From positions 62,001 to 126,000 of the forward strand of contig JAXMCQ010000007.1 in the NCBI GenBank assembly GCA_046349315.1: a stretch of DNA of 64,000 bases, given 5' to 3'. The notes beneath the pieces were generated by a model. The model saw only the letters and a program-made list of their open reading frames with translations. It searched no databases and had not been told where the DNA came from. A program made the position numbers and the translations under genes. Below are positions 1 to 8,602 of this stretch, in pieces (within the stretch, counting starts at the first letter, position 1; each line of letters starts with the position of its first letter). The stretch is from JAEUMG01 sp046349315. Its GTDB lineage: Bacteria > Pseudomonadota > Alphaproteobacteria > Rhizobiales > Aestuariivirgaceae.

Positions 1-343
1 CGCCGAAAATGATGCTTGGCACGACCAGCGGCAGCATGATCGCCCCCATGACCGAGCCGCGACCGGGCAGTTTGTAGCGGGTCGCGGCAATGGCGCCGAG
101 GAGGCCGAGTGCCGTGCTGATCACCGACACGACGATGCCGACCACGATGCTGTTGCGCAGGGCTTCGAGAAGTCGCACTTCCTTTGCCATGGTCTCGTAA
201 TGGCGAAATGTGAAGCCCTTGAGCGGGAATGTCGCAAAGATGCTGTCGTTGAAGGAGAAGACCGGCATCAGCAGGATCGGCCCGTAGAGAAAGATCAGGA
301 ACACGATCGCATAGAGGCCGAACGGAATGGGCGTCTTGTGCAT
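1..343 (-). CDS. Polyamine-type ABC transporter permease, PotC-like (partial, N-terminal part)
   Basis: The gene reads leftward and is cut by the window edge, so only the first 114 residues are visible. It is an inner-membrane permease subunit of a spermidine/putrescine-type ABC importer. The visible part has an N-terminal membrane helix (about residues 11-30), the periplasmic FSFNDS motif seen in PotC-type subunits, a RHYETM stretch, and two more hydrophobic segments that begin the permease domain. The ATG lies five bases after the stop of the PotB-like gene, so the two are almost certainly co-translated. Substrate specificity cannot be read from the sequence. Confidence 0.9.
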   Translation of the reverse strand, partial: MHKTPIPFGLYAIVFLIFLYGPILLMPVFSFNDSIFATFPLKGFTFRHYETMAKEVRLLEALRNSIVVGIVVSVISTALGLLGAIAATRYKLPGRGSVMGAIMLPLVVPSIIFG

Positions 344-348
344 GATGT

Positions 349-1326
349 TCAACTGGTTCGGGCACGCATGCGGCGGAAGCCGATGAGCAAAAGGAAGAGC
401 GCGACGAGAATGGCGACGACGAGCATCATGACCATGGACAGGGCGGCGCCCAGCGGCAGATCATTCTGCTTGCCGAACAGGCTCTGGATGGCGTTGCCGA
501 CCATGGTGCCGCTGGGACCGCCGACCAAGGTCGGCGTGACGTAATCGCCGACCGTCGGGATAAAGACGAGGAGGGCGGCCGAGATCGTGCCCGGCGCCGA
601 CAACGGGAACGTCACGCGCCAGAACCGCATCCACGGTCCGTCGCCGAGATCGGTTGCGGCTTCGAGCAGCGAACGGTCGATCTTTTCGAGCGACACATAG
701 ATCGGCAGGATCGCGAAGGCGACCCAGGCATGGACGAGGGTGATCTCGACGGCGATTGGGTTGAAGAGGAGGAAATCGAGCGGCTTCTCGATGAGCCCCA
801 GCGAGATCAGCCCGGTATTGATCGCACCGTTGAAGCCAAGCGTGATTTTCCACGAGAAGACACGCAGCAGGTAGCTCGTCCAGAACGGGATGGTGATGAG
901 GATGAGCCACAGCATCTTGTGGCGGGTGATCCGGAAGGCGAGGTAATAGGCCATCGGATATGCAAGCAGGAGTACCAGCAGCGTGCAGACGAAGGCGATT
1001 ACCAGCGATTTGGCGAGCAGGATCGCATAGACCGGATTTTCGAAGGGGAAGGGGACCCCCATCCAGAAGGTTGTCGTGTCGGAGGGCGCGATCAGCTTCC
1101 AGTAATTGGCAAGCGTGAAGCTGGTATCGATCTCGAAATTGTCCTGGGTCCAGAAGCTCATGAGCACGAGGGCGACGATCGGCGCCACCATCATGACCAG
1201 CATCAAGATGAGGATGGGCGAGAGGAGCGCATATCCCGCAAGCCAGGGGCGCCCATTGACCGCCCGCCGCCACACGCTGTTTGCCGCGCCCGGACCGGCG
1301 GCTGGGGCATAGGAGGCAACGCTCAC
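349..1326 (-). CDS. Polyamine-type ABC transporter permease, PotB-like
   Basis: This is a 325-residue inner-membrane permease of the PotB/PotH type, a partner of the downstream PotC-like subunit. It has a cytoplasmic N-terminus, a first helix around residues 32-58, a periplasmic domain, and five further helices. The EAA-type cytoplasmic loop is visible as EAATDLGDGPWMRF, which contacts the ATPase. GTG start; the shine-dalgarno is weak. It is divergent from the binding protein, with about 170 bases between them that must hold both promoters. No ATPase subunit is in the window; it probably lies beyond the left edge or elsewhere. Confidence 0.92.
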   Translation of the reverse strand: MSVASYAPAAGPGAANSVWRRAVNGRPWLAGYALLSPILILMLVMMVAPIVALVLMSFWTQDNFEIDTSFTLANYWKLIAPSDTTTFWMGVPFPFENPVYAILLAKSLVIAFVCTLLVLLLAYPMAYYLAFRITRHKMLWLILITIPFWTSYLLRVFSWKITLGFNGAINTGLISLGLIEKPLDFLLFNPIAVEITLVHAWVAFAILPIYVSLEKIDRSLLEAATDLGDGPWMRFWRVTFPLSAPGTISAALLVFIPTVGDYVTPTLVGGPSGTMVGNAIQSLFGKQNDLPLGAALSMVMMLVVAILVALFLLLIGFRRMRARTS

Positions 1327-1499
1327 GCTGGGCGTGCCTCACTGACGGTACTCAACCCGACCTCGTTTTTGTTTCCAGGCCGCCAAGGCGGCCCCTCCCA
1401 TATGCGTTATTGACAATCGAAGGCGGACCGCTGTCAAATTGAAAATTCGTTCAATAAACAAATTGTAACCTGAACAAGAACGTAAACGGAGGAAACCTG

Positions 1500-2618
1500 A
1501 TGAGTAGTAGACTGAAATTCATCGACCGCATGTCACAGGGCAAGATATCCCGGCGCGACATGCTGCGTGCATCCGCCGCCTTCGGCGTCGGCATGATCGC
1601 CCTGCCGCGACTGGCCCTGGCCGAGGAACTGACCGTCCTGGAATGGAGCGGCTATGATTCCGAATCTTACTGCCAACCCTTTCTGAGCAAGTACGGCAAG
1701 TTGCCGAATTTCTCGATCTTTGCCGCGGAGGAGGATGCGCTTCAGAAGGTTCTTGGCGGGTTCTCTGCTGATCTTATGCATCCCTGCAATTATTCTGTCG
1801 GCCGCTTTGTCGAGGCCAAACTTGTGAAACCGATCGACACGGCCAAGCTTTCGAATTGGAAGGATCTCTTCCCGGCATTGCAGACGGCCAAAGGCGTGGT
1901 CGAGAATGGCGAAGTGGTCATGGCGCCCGCCGACTGGGGCAATTCCAGCATCGCTTATCGCCCGGACCTGGTTGAGCCAGACTATGCCGCGAATGAAAGC
2001 TGGGGCATTTTCACCGACGATCGCTATGCCGGCAAGGTGGCGATGAGCGACAATGAGGTCGCGGTCCAGATCTGCGGCATGCTCATGGGCTATACGCCGG
2101 ACGAGGCCTTCCACATGGAGGGCGCCAAACTCGAAGCTGTTAAGCCGCTCGTTGAAAAGGTAGTCAAGAACAGCCGCTTCCTGTGGAACGACGCGACCGA
2201 GATCAACCAGGGTCTGGCGTCCGGCGAGATCGTTGCGGCCTATGCCTGGAATGACACCATCAAGAATCTTACCAAGGAGGGCATCAAGATTGCCTATGCC
2301 AAGCCGAAGGAAGGCTACTTCACTTGGTTCTGCGGCATCACCATGCTTAACAAGGGCAAAGGGGACGAAGCCGCGGCCTATGATTTTGTCGACGCGTGGC
2401 TGTCACCCGAAACCGGCAAGAACCTTATCGAGGGGAGCGGCTACGGCCATTCCAACGTCAAGGCTTTCGAGATTGCCGACAAGGCGGCGGTCGCAGCAAT
2501 GGGCTTTACCGATCCTATCGAGCACATGAAGAGCGCGATCCTCTTCCCGCCATTGACCGGCTCCTCGCTCGCTGCCCAGATCAAGCTCTGGGAAGAGACC
2601 AAGGCCCTGAAGCAGTAG
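1500..2618 (+). CDS. Periplasmic solute-binding protein of polyamine-type ABC transporter (PotD-like, Tat substrate)
   Basis: This 372-residue extracellular solute-binding protein is the likely substrate receptor for the divergent PotBC-like permeases. The N-terminus has a twin-arginine signal (SRRDML at about residues 17-22, then a hydrophobic stretch ending near ALA at residue 41), so export is probably by Tat. The mature part looks like the PotD/PotF family (LTVLEWSGYD near its start, NSSIAYRPDL and YAWND further on). Start supported by GGAGG about eight bases upstream of the ATG. The ligand could be putrescine, spermidine or a related cation; I cannot tell which. Confidence 0.9.
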   Translation: MSSRLKFIDRMSQGKISRRDMLRASAAFGVGMIALPRLALAEELTVLEWSGYDSESYCQPFLSKYGKLPNFSIFAAEEDALQKVLGGFSADLMHPCNYSVGRFVEAKLVKPIDTAKLSNWKDLFPALQTAKGVVENGEVVMAPADWGNSSIAYRPDLVEPDYAANESWGIFTDDRYAGKVAMSDNEVAVQICGMLMGYTPDEAFHMEGAKLEAVKPLVEKVVKNSRFLWNDATEINQGLASGEIVAAYAWNDTIKNLTKEGIKIAYAKPKEGYFTWFCGITMLNKGKGDEAAAYDFVDAWLSPETGKNLIEGSGYGHSNVKAFEIADKAAVAAMGFTDPIEHMKSAILFPPLTGSSLAAQIKLWEETKALKQ

Positions 2619-2628
2619 CAAAGCGCAG

Positions 2629-2654
2629 GCGCTCGGATCTCTTGAGCCGAGCGC
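2629..2654 (+). terminator. Stem-loop after the binding-protein gene
   Basis: GCGCTCGG pairs with CCGAGCGC across a ten-base loop, starting ten bases after the stop of the solute-binding protein. Only two T follow the stem, so it may be a weak or Rho-assisted terminator, or an mRNA-stabilising hairpin that sets a higher level for the binding protein than for the genes downstream. Confidence 0.45.
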
Positions 2655-2714
2655 TTGCCAACCATCCGCCGCAATGGCAACCATGCGAAGAATACCGAGG
2701 CGGGAGGGTGAGTC

Positions 2715-2909
2715 ATGAAATATATGCCGTTCTGGCAGCGCTTGATTGCCACGCTCATCGTCATGCTCGCGGCCGGCTATCTCGCCGGTGTCATTTGGCA
2801 GTGGATATTCTCCTTCGCGCTGCCGAGCTATGTGGCGGGCGCCGTCGGCGGACTTGCGGCGCTGCCGACCTGGGACCTCTTGAAGCGCATCCGCCCCTCA
2901 GACGTGTGA
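2715..2909 (+). CDS. Small two-helix membrane protein, unknown function
   Basis: A 64-residue protein with two predicted membrane segments (about residues 9-30 and 35-52) and a short basic C-terminus. GGGAGGGTG precedes the ATG at good distance. It lies between the transporter binding protein and the channel-like gene, ending ten bases before the latter, and probably shares a transcript with it. I do not recognise the family. It may be an accessory of the channel-like protein, but this rests only on position. Confidence 0.65.
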   Translation: MKYMPFWQRLIATLIVMLAAGYLAGVIWQWIFSFALPSYVAGAVGGLAALPTWDLLKRIRPSDV

Positions 2910-2919
2910 TTGGCTGGCA

Positions 2920-3405
2920 ATGGCCGCACCGGATCCGATCATTGAGACGATCCTTGGCGTCTTCTGGTTGACGCTTGTCATCCTTATTCACGGTGTCGGC
3001 ATCCAGGCGATCAACCGGCAGTTTGCGCGTATGTGGACGCATGTGACCGTGCATACCACCCACTGGAAGATCAATCTCATTCTTGGCACCGTAATTGCTT
3101 CGCTCACTATTCTCCATCTGGCAGAAACGGTCTTCTGGGGCTTGCCGATCTATGCCTTGAACCTGGTTCCGACCTGGTTGGATTCTTACATTTTCGTGCT
3201 CGAGAACTACACGACGCTTGGTGCGGGCAACGTCCGCCTTCCGCATGATTGGCGGTTGATGGGACCGATTATCGCGATTTCCGGCCTCTTCACGTTCGGC
3301 TGGACCACCGGTGTGCTGGTTTCGACGATGAGCGAATTGACTCAGCTCAATAAGCAGCGCTCGAAGCAGGGCATCGATGATGATGACGGGCGACCCTCGT
3401 CATAG
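2920..3405 (+). CDS. Two-pore-helix ion-channel-like membrane protein
   Basis: A 161-residue protein with an N-terminal helix (about residues 8-30), a second hydrophobic segment (about 52-75), then a re-entrant region and final helix resembling the Ion_trans_2 potassium-channel module. The filter-like motif is TTLGAGNV, where classical channels have TTVGYGD; the tyrosine is replaced by alanine and the aspartate by asparagine. The C-terminus is short, cytoplasmic and acidic, with no RCK or cyclic-nucleotide domain. It follows the small membrane protein closely, and its end overlaps the end of the convergent permease gene by six bases. Cation conduction is inferred; selectivity is unlikely to be strictly for potassium. 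Confidence 0.75.
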   Translation: MAAPDPIIETILGVFWLTLVILIHGVGIQAINRQFARMWTHVTVHTTHWKINLILGTVIASLTILHLAETVFWGLPIYALNLVPTWLDSYIFVLENYTTLGAGNVRLPHDWRLMGPIIAISGLFTFGWTTGVLVSTMSELTQLNKQRSKQGIDDDDGRPSS

Positions 3406-5160
3406 GGTGTAGGTAAGGCGGATCACAACCTGCCCATCCTTGGCGTCGATCTCCTTGCGGTCCGCCGCCATGTGGTGAAGGAAATGCCGCAAGCCCGCGA
3501 ATGCCGCTTCTTCCTCGTTTCCAAGCTCGACGGCTTCGCTCAGGTGAACGCTCCGCAAAGGCGGCAATTTGGCGGCCTCGGTGCCTTGATAGATAACCCG
3601 CGCCTGCAGACTGATGCCGTCATAGCTAGTCTCCAGCGTGGCGTCGGGCTTGAGCATGTGATTGTCGCGCACGAACTCCATGACTTCGCGCGCCTCGCTG
3701 ACGGCAAGATCGGCGATGCCAGAGGGAATGCTCCAGATCTTAGTCTGCGCGCGCAAACCGTCGACCGCGCCGCTCAAAGTATCGAGTGCCGATGACCATG
3801 GCAGGCTCTTGCGCTGGCGCGCCCCGAAGCGGAACAGGAGCGACAAAACGATAGCGGCGATCAGCCCGACGGCCAGCATGCTGCCGGTGAAGCTCTTCAC
3901 GATTGCCGGCAGCGCATTGAAGTAGTCAGTGAACATGTCCTGCCCGAGCGCGAGCAGTATGGCGATGCCGACAACATAGGTGCCGCGTGTGCCAAGCGGC
4001 CGCGAAACCGTGATCTCCATGCCGCCGGCGATCATGAAACAGGCGGTGAAGACGAGGAGAGGCCCGGCGACTTCCGTCGGCACGGTCAGGAAGAAACCGG
4101 AGAGCTTGGGCGAAGCAGCGAAGACCACGAGGAATGCCGCCGCTGCATAGGCGATGACCCGCGATGTTGCGCCGGTCGCACCGGAAATGCCGACGAGGCT
4201 CGGCGCGCTGCACATGCCGGTGACGCCGATGCAGCCGCCAATGACATTGGCAAGCCCATCGGCAAGCACGCCGCGCTTGAGATTGCCGGCATCGGGGCGC
4301 TGCCAGGCGGCGTTGTTGAGGCGTTGGCAGGTAGTGAGCACGCCGACCGAACGCAAGGCACCGGCGATGCCGGCAGCGAGGAAGGCCGGAACCAGCGACA
4401 CATCGAATTTGAGATCGAAGAGGAGAGGAACCGGTACAGCAAACCATGGCGCATCCGAGAGGGTAGCGAGATTTGGCGCGCCGATGATACCGACCAAGTA
4501 GGCGCCGATCATGCCCACAATCAGCCCAAGCAGCGAACAAGTCATTTTCCATACGCCGCGGCCCCAGATGCTGAGATAGATGCTGATCGCCAGCGTCATC
4601 GTGGTAACCATGAGATGATGGGCGAAGAAGGTCTGGTGCTCGTCCTTGACGTCGAGCAGTTCGCCGATGCCGACGAGGCCGAGCTGGAGCCCGACGATCA
4701 GCACGGTGAGGCCGCTCAGGATCGGCGTGATCAGCAGGCGTAAGCGATGCAGCAGAAGTCCGAAAACGACTTCGACTGCACCGGCAAACAATGTCATTCC
4801 GAAGACCAGCGGCATGCCGCCGGATTCCGCGGCAAGCAGCGAGGGCGCGAGATAGACAGCCGAGAAGACCGGCGGCGCAAGAAAGCCCGAGCCCACCGGC
4901 CCGCGCGGCAAGGCCTGCAGCGCCGTGCCGATGGCAAGCCCGAAACAGGCGATCCGCATCACCTTAAGGCTGGTCTCGGCATCGGCATTGGAGTGCCGCA
5001 CGATGATTGCGACCAAAACCAGATAGATCGACGAGACAACCGCATATTGGAATCCGGTGATGGCGAGCTGCAATGGCGGCGGCCATTCATCGACGCCGTA
5101 AATGAGCCCCGGCGGCCGGACGACCCGGTCGAGACTGGTATGTGCGGCGGCGTCCGTCAC
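3400..5160 (-). CDS. NCS2 (xanthine/uracil) family permease with C-terminal cytoplasmic extension
   Basis: A 586-residue permease of the nucleobase-cation-symporter-2 family. About 12-14 membrane segments fill residues 30-450. The TM8 region reads GVLADGLANVIGG and the TM10 region contains ALGQDMFTDYF, both at the usual places of substrate-binding helices though not in canonical form. About 130 residues follow the last helix, a soluble tail with alternating helices and strands (IADLAVSEAREVMEFVRDNH and later QVVIRLTYTL). The tail vaguely resembles a degenerate GHKL-type ATP-binding fold, but that is a guess. GTG start with no clear shine-dalgarno, five bases after the end of the decayed oxidase gene. 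Substrate unknown. Confidence 0.85.
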   Translation of the reverse strand: MTDAAAHTSLDRVVRPPGLIYGVDEWPPPLQLAITGFQYAVVSSIYLVLVAIIVRHSNADAETSLKVMRIACFGLAIGTALQALPRGPVGSGFLAPPVFSAVYLAPSLLAAESGGMPLVFGMTLFAGAVEVVFGLLLHRLRLLITPILSGLTVLIVGLQLGLVGIGELLDVKDEHQTFFAHHLMVTTMTLAISIYLSIWGRGVWKMTCSLLGLIVGMIGAYLVGIIGAPNLATLSDAPWFAVPVPLLFDLKFDVSLVPAFLAAGIAGALRSVGVLTTCQRLNNAAWQRPDAGNLKRGVLADGLANVIGGCIGVTGMCSAPSLVGISGATGATSRVIAYAAAAFLVVFAASPKLSGFFLTVPTEVAGPLLVFTACFMIAGGMEITVSRPLGTRGTYVVGIAILLALGQDMFTDYFNALPAIVKSFTGSMLAVGLIAAIVLSLLFRFGARQRKSLPWSSALDTLSGAVDGLRAQTKIWSIPSGIADLAVSEAREVMEFVRDNHMLKPDATLETSYDGISLQARVIYQGTEAAKLPPLRSVHLSEAVELGNEEEAAFAGLRHFLHHMAADRKEIDAKDGQVVIRLTYTL

Positions 5161-5164
5161 GAGC

Positions 5165-5645
5165 TCAAGAGGGATCGTAGGCGACTTCAGTGATCATCCC
5201 GGTCGCCATGTGCATGAGATTGTGACAGTGGAACAGCCAGCGGCCGGGATTGTCGGCATCGAAGATGAGATCCACCGTCGCCTCTGGCATCACCAAAATT
5301 GTGTCGCGCAGTGCGCCCGCCAGCGGCACGCCGTCGAGCGCCATGATCTGGAAGTGATGTCCGTGCAGATGCATCGGATGCGCCATCATCGTCTTGTTGA
5401 CGATCTTGACGCCGACACGCTGGCCCGCCTTGACGCGCAAGGGAATATGATCGCCCCAGTTCCTGCCGTCGATCGTCCAGCCATAGGGCATCATCGTTCC
5501 GGTGAGGAGCATGGTGATGGCGTTGTCGACCGGACGCGCGGCGAGCGGCATGAGCCCAGACCGGCATGGTGCCGAGCAAGGGCAGGGCGCTGGCAGCCGC
5601 GCCCGCCGTAAGAAGTCTCCGGCGGGTGAGGGCGAACGCGCTCAT
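5165..5645 (-). pseudogene. Multicopper oxidase remnant: Tat signal peptide joined out of frame to the C-terminal copper domain
   Basis: Starting at the ATG at 5645, the leader MSAFALTRRRLLTAGAAA is a twin-arginine signal peptide ending at about PVWAHA. After it, the frame must shift to reach a C-terminal cupredoxin domain of about 120 residues. That domain has complete copper motifs: HPMHLHGHHF and HCHNLMHMATGM. A normal multicopper oxidase has about 450 residues, so the first two cupredoxin domains have been deleted and the junction is out of frame. The C-terminal part can be read alone from an ATG at 5551, but without a ribosome site or signal. It is most likely a pseudogene. Confidence 0.8.
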
Positions 5646-5659
5646 ATGGATTCTCCGAC

Positions 5660-6007
5660 TCAGAGGCCGAGATTGCTCTTCACGTTCTTGAGAAACATGA
5701 TCTGCGACGTATAAGCATCGACCAGGCAATCGATATTGACGCCGCAGGCGTTGCGCTGTTCGATAAATTTTCGCTGCGATGCCTTCACCTCGCTGATTGT
5801 GGCCTTTGGTGCGCCGCTGCCGACAATGAGGAAATACATACCGGTAGTCTGCTCATCGAGGTGGCTTAGATTGTCATTGCTGCAGATCGCTTCCTCGGCT
5901 GCGAGAATGGCATGCGCGCAATTGAATGAGGCTGCCTTGGCGGGCGCTAGTGTCATGCCAAGCGAAGCGGCAGAGAGTAGGGCGAAGGCGATCGGCCGAA
6001 AGCTCAT
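5660..6007 (-). CDS. Secreted LprI-like (DUF1311) protein
   Basis: A 115-residue protein with a signal peptide (residues 1-25, ending near APAKAA) followed by one LprI-type domain. The family hallmark is visible: SFNCAHAILAAEEAIC, then NLSHLDEQTTGMY, with further cysteines at ACG and DCL that can form two disulfides. Members of the family include periplasmic lysozyme-inhibitor-like proteins, but most have no assigned function. It lies just upstream of the decayed oxidase, and both may once have shared a transcript. The function in this organism is unknown. Confidence 0.82.
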   Translation of the reverse strand: MSFRPIAFALLSAASLGMTLAPAKAASFNCAHAILAAEEAICSNDNLSHLDEQTTGMYFLIVGSGAPKATISEVKASQRKFIEQRNACGVNIDCLVDAYTSQIMFLKNVKSNLGL

Positions 6008-6137
6008 TGTGCTCTCCCAAAAACTAATCGGGCGCGAAACTAGTCTGAGCGCTCCCGAATGAGAAGCCCCAGTTGCATTAACCGCAATTGCCGATTGTAC
6101 ACAAACCTTGGGTCTGCAAGGATTGGAGAGAATTGGA

Positions 6138-7421
6138 GTGCCGGCGATTAGTGCGTCCGAGGCAGATCTGGCAGCAAAGCCGTCCGTTCCGGAATTGACG
6201 GGCGCCGGCGGCCTGATGCCGATTTCCGCCTGGATCGCCTACGGCATGGGCAGCTCCGGCTACCTGCTGATGATCCCCACGATTGGTTTTGCGGCTTACT
6301 TCCATGCCGAAATTGCCGAGGGTCGCGCCGATGCCGACAGCCTGTGGGCGGCGGTCGTTGCAATCTCGCTGGCCATCGCGGGCATAGCCTCGCCATTCCT
6401 CGGCGCCTATGCCGACGCGGCCAGGGCTCGGCGCCGCATGTTGCTCGTATTTACCGCCTTGGCCTGCACTTTCACCGCGACGCTTTCCCTCATGGGCGCA
6501 GGCGACATTCTCATTGCCGCGCTCATCTTCATCGGCGCGCATGTCGCTTTCATGCTGGCCAAGGCGATCTATGATTCCTACCTCTTGCAACTCGGATCAA
6601 AGAAATCCCTACCGTTGATCTCGGGAGCCGGATGGGGACTCGGTTATCTCGGCAGCATCGCTTGTTTCCTCCTTTGCCTCCCGTTCATTCGTGGCGGAAG
6701 CGAGACCGCCGATCCCGCGACCTTTCGCATGGCCTTTCTGGTGACGGGATTGTTCTTTGCCTGCCTCGCACTCCCCGCCATCGTTCTACTGCCGGCTGAC
6801 AACAAGTCGACCGCTGGGCCTGCCAACGCCTATGCCCGCATCCGCGACACGATGATCGGATGGCGCGAGCATCGCGAGATCTTCAAGTTCCTGCTCGCCT
6901 TCTATCTCATCAATGATGCCATCGTGACGCTGCTCTTCTTCATTGGCATCTACTTTCAGACGACCTTCGGGCTGACGGTCGAGGAGATCCTGCGGTTGAC
7001 GCTGCTCTTTTACGCCGTGGGCATCCCGGCGACCGTCGCTTTCGGCTGGCTCGGGCGCAAATGGTCGGAACGCGGCGCGCTCAATCTCACACTTGTTATC
7101 TGGCTTGGCTTGTTTGCCTTGCTCGCTATCGGTCGGGGGCCCAGCGTTCCTCTCACCGCCGTCTTGGTTGGCGGCATAGTGCTCGGCTCGAGCCAGGCGC
7201 TGTGCCGCAGCATCTACGCCCGCATGGTTCCTCCCGAGCGCAGCGCCGAATTCTTCGGCTTCAACGCGCTGGTCGGCCGCGCCTCCGCCGTGCTGGGGCC
7301 TCTCACCTTCGGTTTTGTGAGTGCGGCGACCGGCAGCCAAAGGCCGGCCATTGCCTCGCTCTCTATCTTCATTTTGCTTGGCGGCCTGGCGCTGGCATCA
7401 GTCCGGCTGCCGCGCAGCTAA
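6138..7421 (+). CDS. MFS transporter, UMF1/Atg22-like family
   Basis: A 427-residue carrier with about twelve membrane helices. The first helix follows WIAYGMGSSGY, and a loop between helices 2 and 3 has GAYADAARARRRML, matching the MFS loop motif. KAIYDSYLLQL and SGAGWGLGYLGSI are typical of the Atg22/UMF1 group, whose bacterial members are poorly characterised and may export amino acids or related solutes. I chose the GTG at 6138 because TGGAGAG lies eight bases ahead of it; a TTG at 6108 is also in frame but lacks a ribosome site. Transcribed alone, divergent from the LprI-like gene. Confidence 0.85.
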   Translation: MPAISASEADLAAKPSVPELTGAGGLMPISAWIAYGMGSSGYLLMIPTIGFAAYFHAEIAEGRADADSLWAAVVAISLAIAGIASPFLGAYADAARARRRMLLVFTALACTFTATLSLMGAGDILIAALIFIGAHVAFMLAKAIYDSYLLQLGSKKSLPLISGAGWGLGYLGSIACFLLCLPFIRGGSETADPATFRMAFLVTGLFFACLALPAIVLLPADNKSTAGPANAYARIRDTMIGWREHREIFKFLLAFYLINDAIVTLLFFIGIYFQTTFGLTVEEILRLTLLFYAVGIPATVAFGWLGRKWSERGALNLTLVIWLGLFALLAIGRGPSVPLTAVLVGGIVLGSSQALCRSIYARMVPPERSAEFFGFNALVGRASAVLGPLTFGFVSAATGSQRPAIASLSIFILLGGLALASVRLPRS

Positions 7422-7451
7422 AGTATCGCTGCAATCAACGGAGAGACTTCC

Positions 7452-8600
7452 ATGCTTCGAACCCGCTTTGCGATCTTCTGTCTCCTCGCATTGGCATGGT
7501 TCGCATCGCCAGTGCTTGCGGCCTGTCCGAAAGGCGAGATCGTCGCAAAGACCGGCTGTGTGAAGTTTGCGGTGGCGAAACAGGAAATCGAGCGAATAGT
7601 TATTGCGGCGATGGAAGCGCACAAGCTTAAGGCCGTGCTGGCTGGCGTGTCAGTTGGCGGCGAGACCGTGATGCGCGAGGCCTGGGGCGAATCGATGACG
7701 GGTGTGCCGGCGACGCCCGACATGCATTTCCGCAATGGCGCGGTCGCGATCGCCTATATCGGCACGGTGCTTCTGCAGTTGCAGGATCAGAAGATCCTAA
7801 GCGTCGATGACAAGCTCTCGAAGTGGTTTCCCGGCTATCCGAAGGCGAGCGAGATCACGCTCGCCATGCTGATTAGCGGCACGTCGGGCTATGCCGATTA
7901 TGTGACCGATGACGGTTTCGTTAAGCGCCTTTACGCCGATCCATTCCAGCGTTGGACGCCGGATGAGCTGATCAAGATCGCCTTCGTGAGACAGATGCCA
8001 TGCAATCCGGGCGAGTGCTGGTCATATGCGCATACCAACTTCGTTATCCTTGGCCAGGTGATCGAGAAGGCGACCGGCAAGCCGTTCGCTGATGTCATCC
8101 GCGCCGGCATCCTCGAACCCTTGGCGCTGAAGGATACGCGCAGCGAGGAAACGGCGATTATCCAGGAGCCCGTGCTTCACGCTTTCGACGATGAGCGCGG
8201 CACCTACGAGGAATCAACTTACTGGGATCCGTCATGGACCCTCGCCAAGGGCGCAATTCAGACCTCCAACATCGCCGACATACTGACGAGCGCGCGCGCC
8301 GTCGGCTTGGGAACATTGCTCTCGCCTGAATCGCACACGCTGCAGCTGGCGCCGGGCACGGCGAAATTCCATCCCTGGAACGAGAAAATGTATTACGGCT
8401 ATGGCGTCTTCGTCATCAATGACTGGATTGTCCAGAACCCTTCCTTCGCCGGCTATGCCGCCACCATGACGTATTTGCCGTCGGAGGATCTCGCGATTGC
8501 GGTCTCCGTGACCGTGAAGGAGGGCGCTTCGACGGGAAATCTGTCGACGGTTGTTACAAAGGCGATTGCCGCCTATCTCGCGCCGGACAAGCCGCTCTAG
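7452..8600 (+). CDS. Class C beta-lactamase/serine-hydrolase family protein with lost catalytic residues
   Basis: A 382-residue exported protein (signal peptide residues 1-23, cleaved near VLA-AC) with the fold of the beta-lactamase/esterase EstB family. The active-site motifs are degraded. Where relatives have FRxGSVTK, this protein reads FRNGAVAI (residues 93-100), so the nucleophile Ser and the base Lys are gone. The usual YSN motif reads YAH (192-194). No HTG/KTG-like motif is visible near the C-terminus. It is therefore probably a non-enzymatic binding protein or a gene losing function. The reading frame is intact with a good GGAGAG ribosome site. A remnant of a second family member follows directly. 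Confidence 0.85.
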   Translation: MLRTRFAIFCLLALAWFASPVLAACPKGEIVAKTGCVKFAVAKQEIERIVIAAMEAHKLKAVLAGVSVGGETVMREAWGESMTGVPATPDMHFRNGAVAIAYIGTVLLQLQDQKILSVDDKLSKWFPGYPKASEITLAMLISGTSGYADYVTDDGFVKRLYADPFQRWTPDELIKIAFVRQMPCNPGECWSYAHTNFVILGQVIEKATGKPFADVIRAGILEPLALKDTRSEETAIIQEPVLHAFDDERGTYEESTYWDPSWTLAKGAIQTSNIADILTSARAVGLGTLLSPESHTLQLAPGTAKFHPWNEKMYYGYGVFVINDWIVQNPSFAGYAATMTYLPSEDLAIAVSVTVKEGASTGNLSTVVTKAIAAYLAPDKPL

Positions 8601-8602
8601 GA

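Noticed and set aside
730..1413. Plus-strand frame opposite the PotB-like gene
   Set aside because: Extremely rich in Arg, Asp and Glu with no hydrophobic core; a shadow of a membrane-protein gene.
1327..1499. GTTC...GAAC-type imperfect dyad upstream of the binding-protein gene
   Set aside because: Arms of five bases with a 17-base gap are expected by chance; not strong enough to call an operator.
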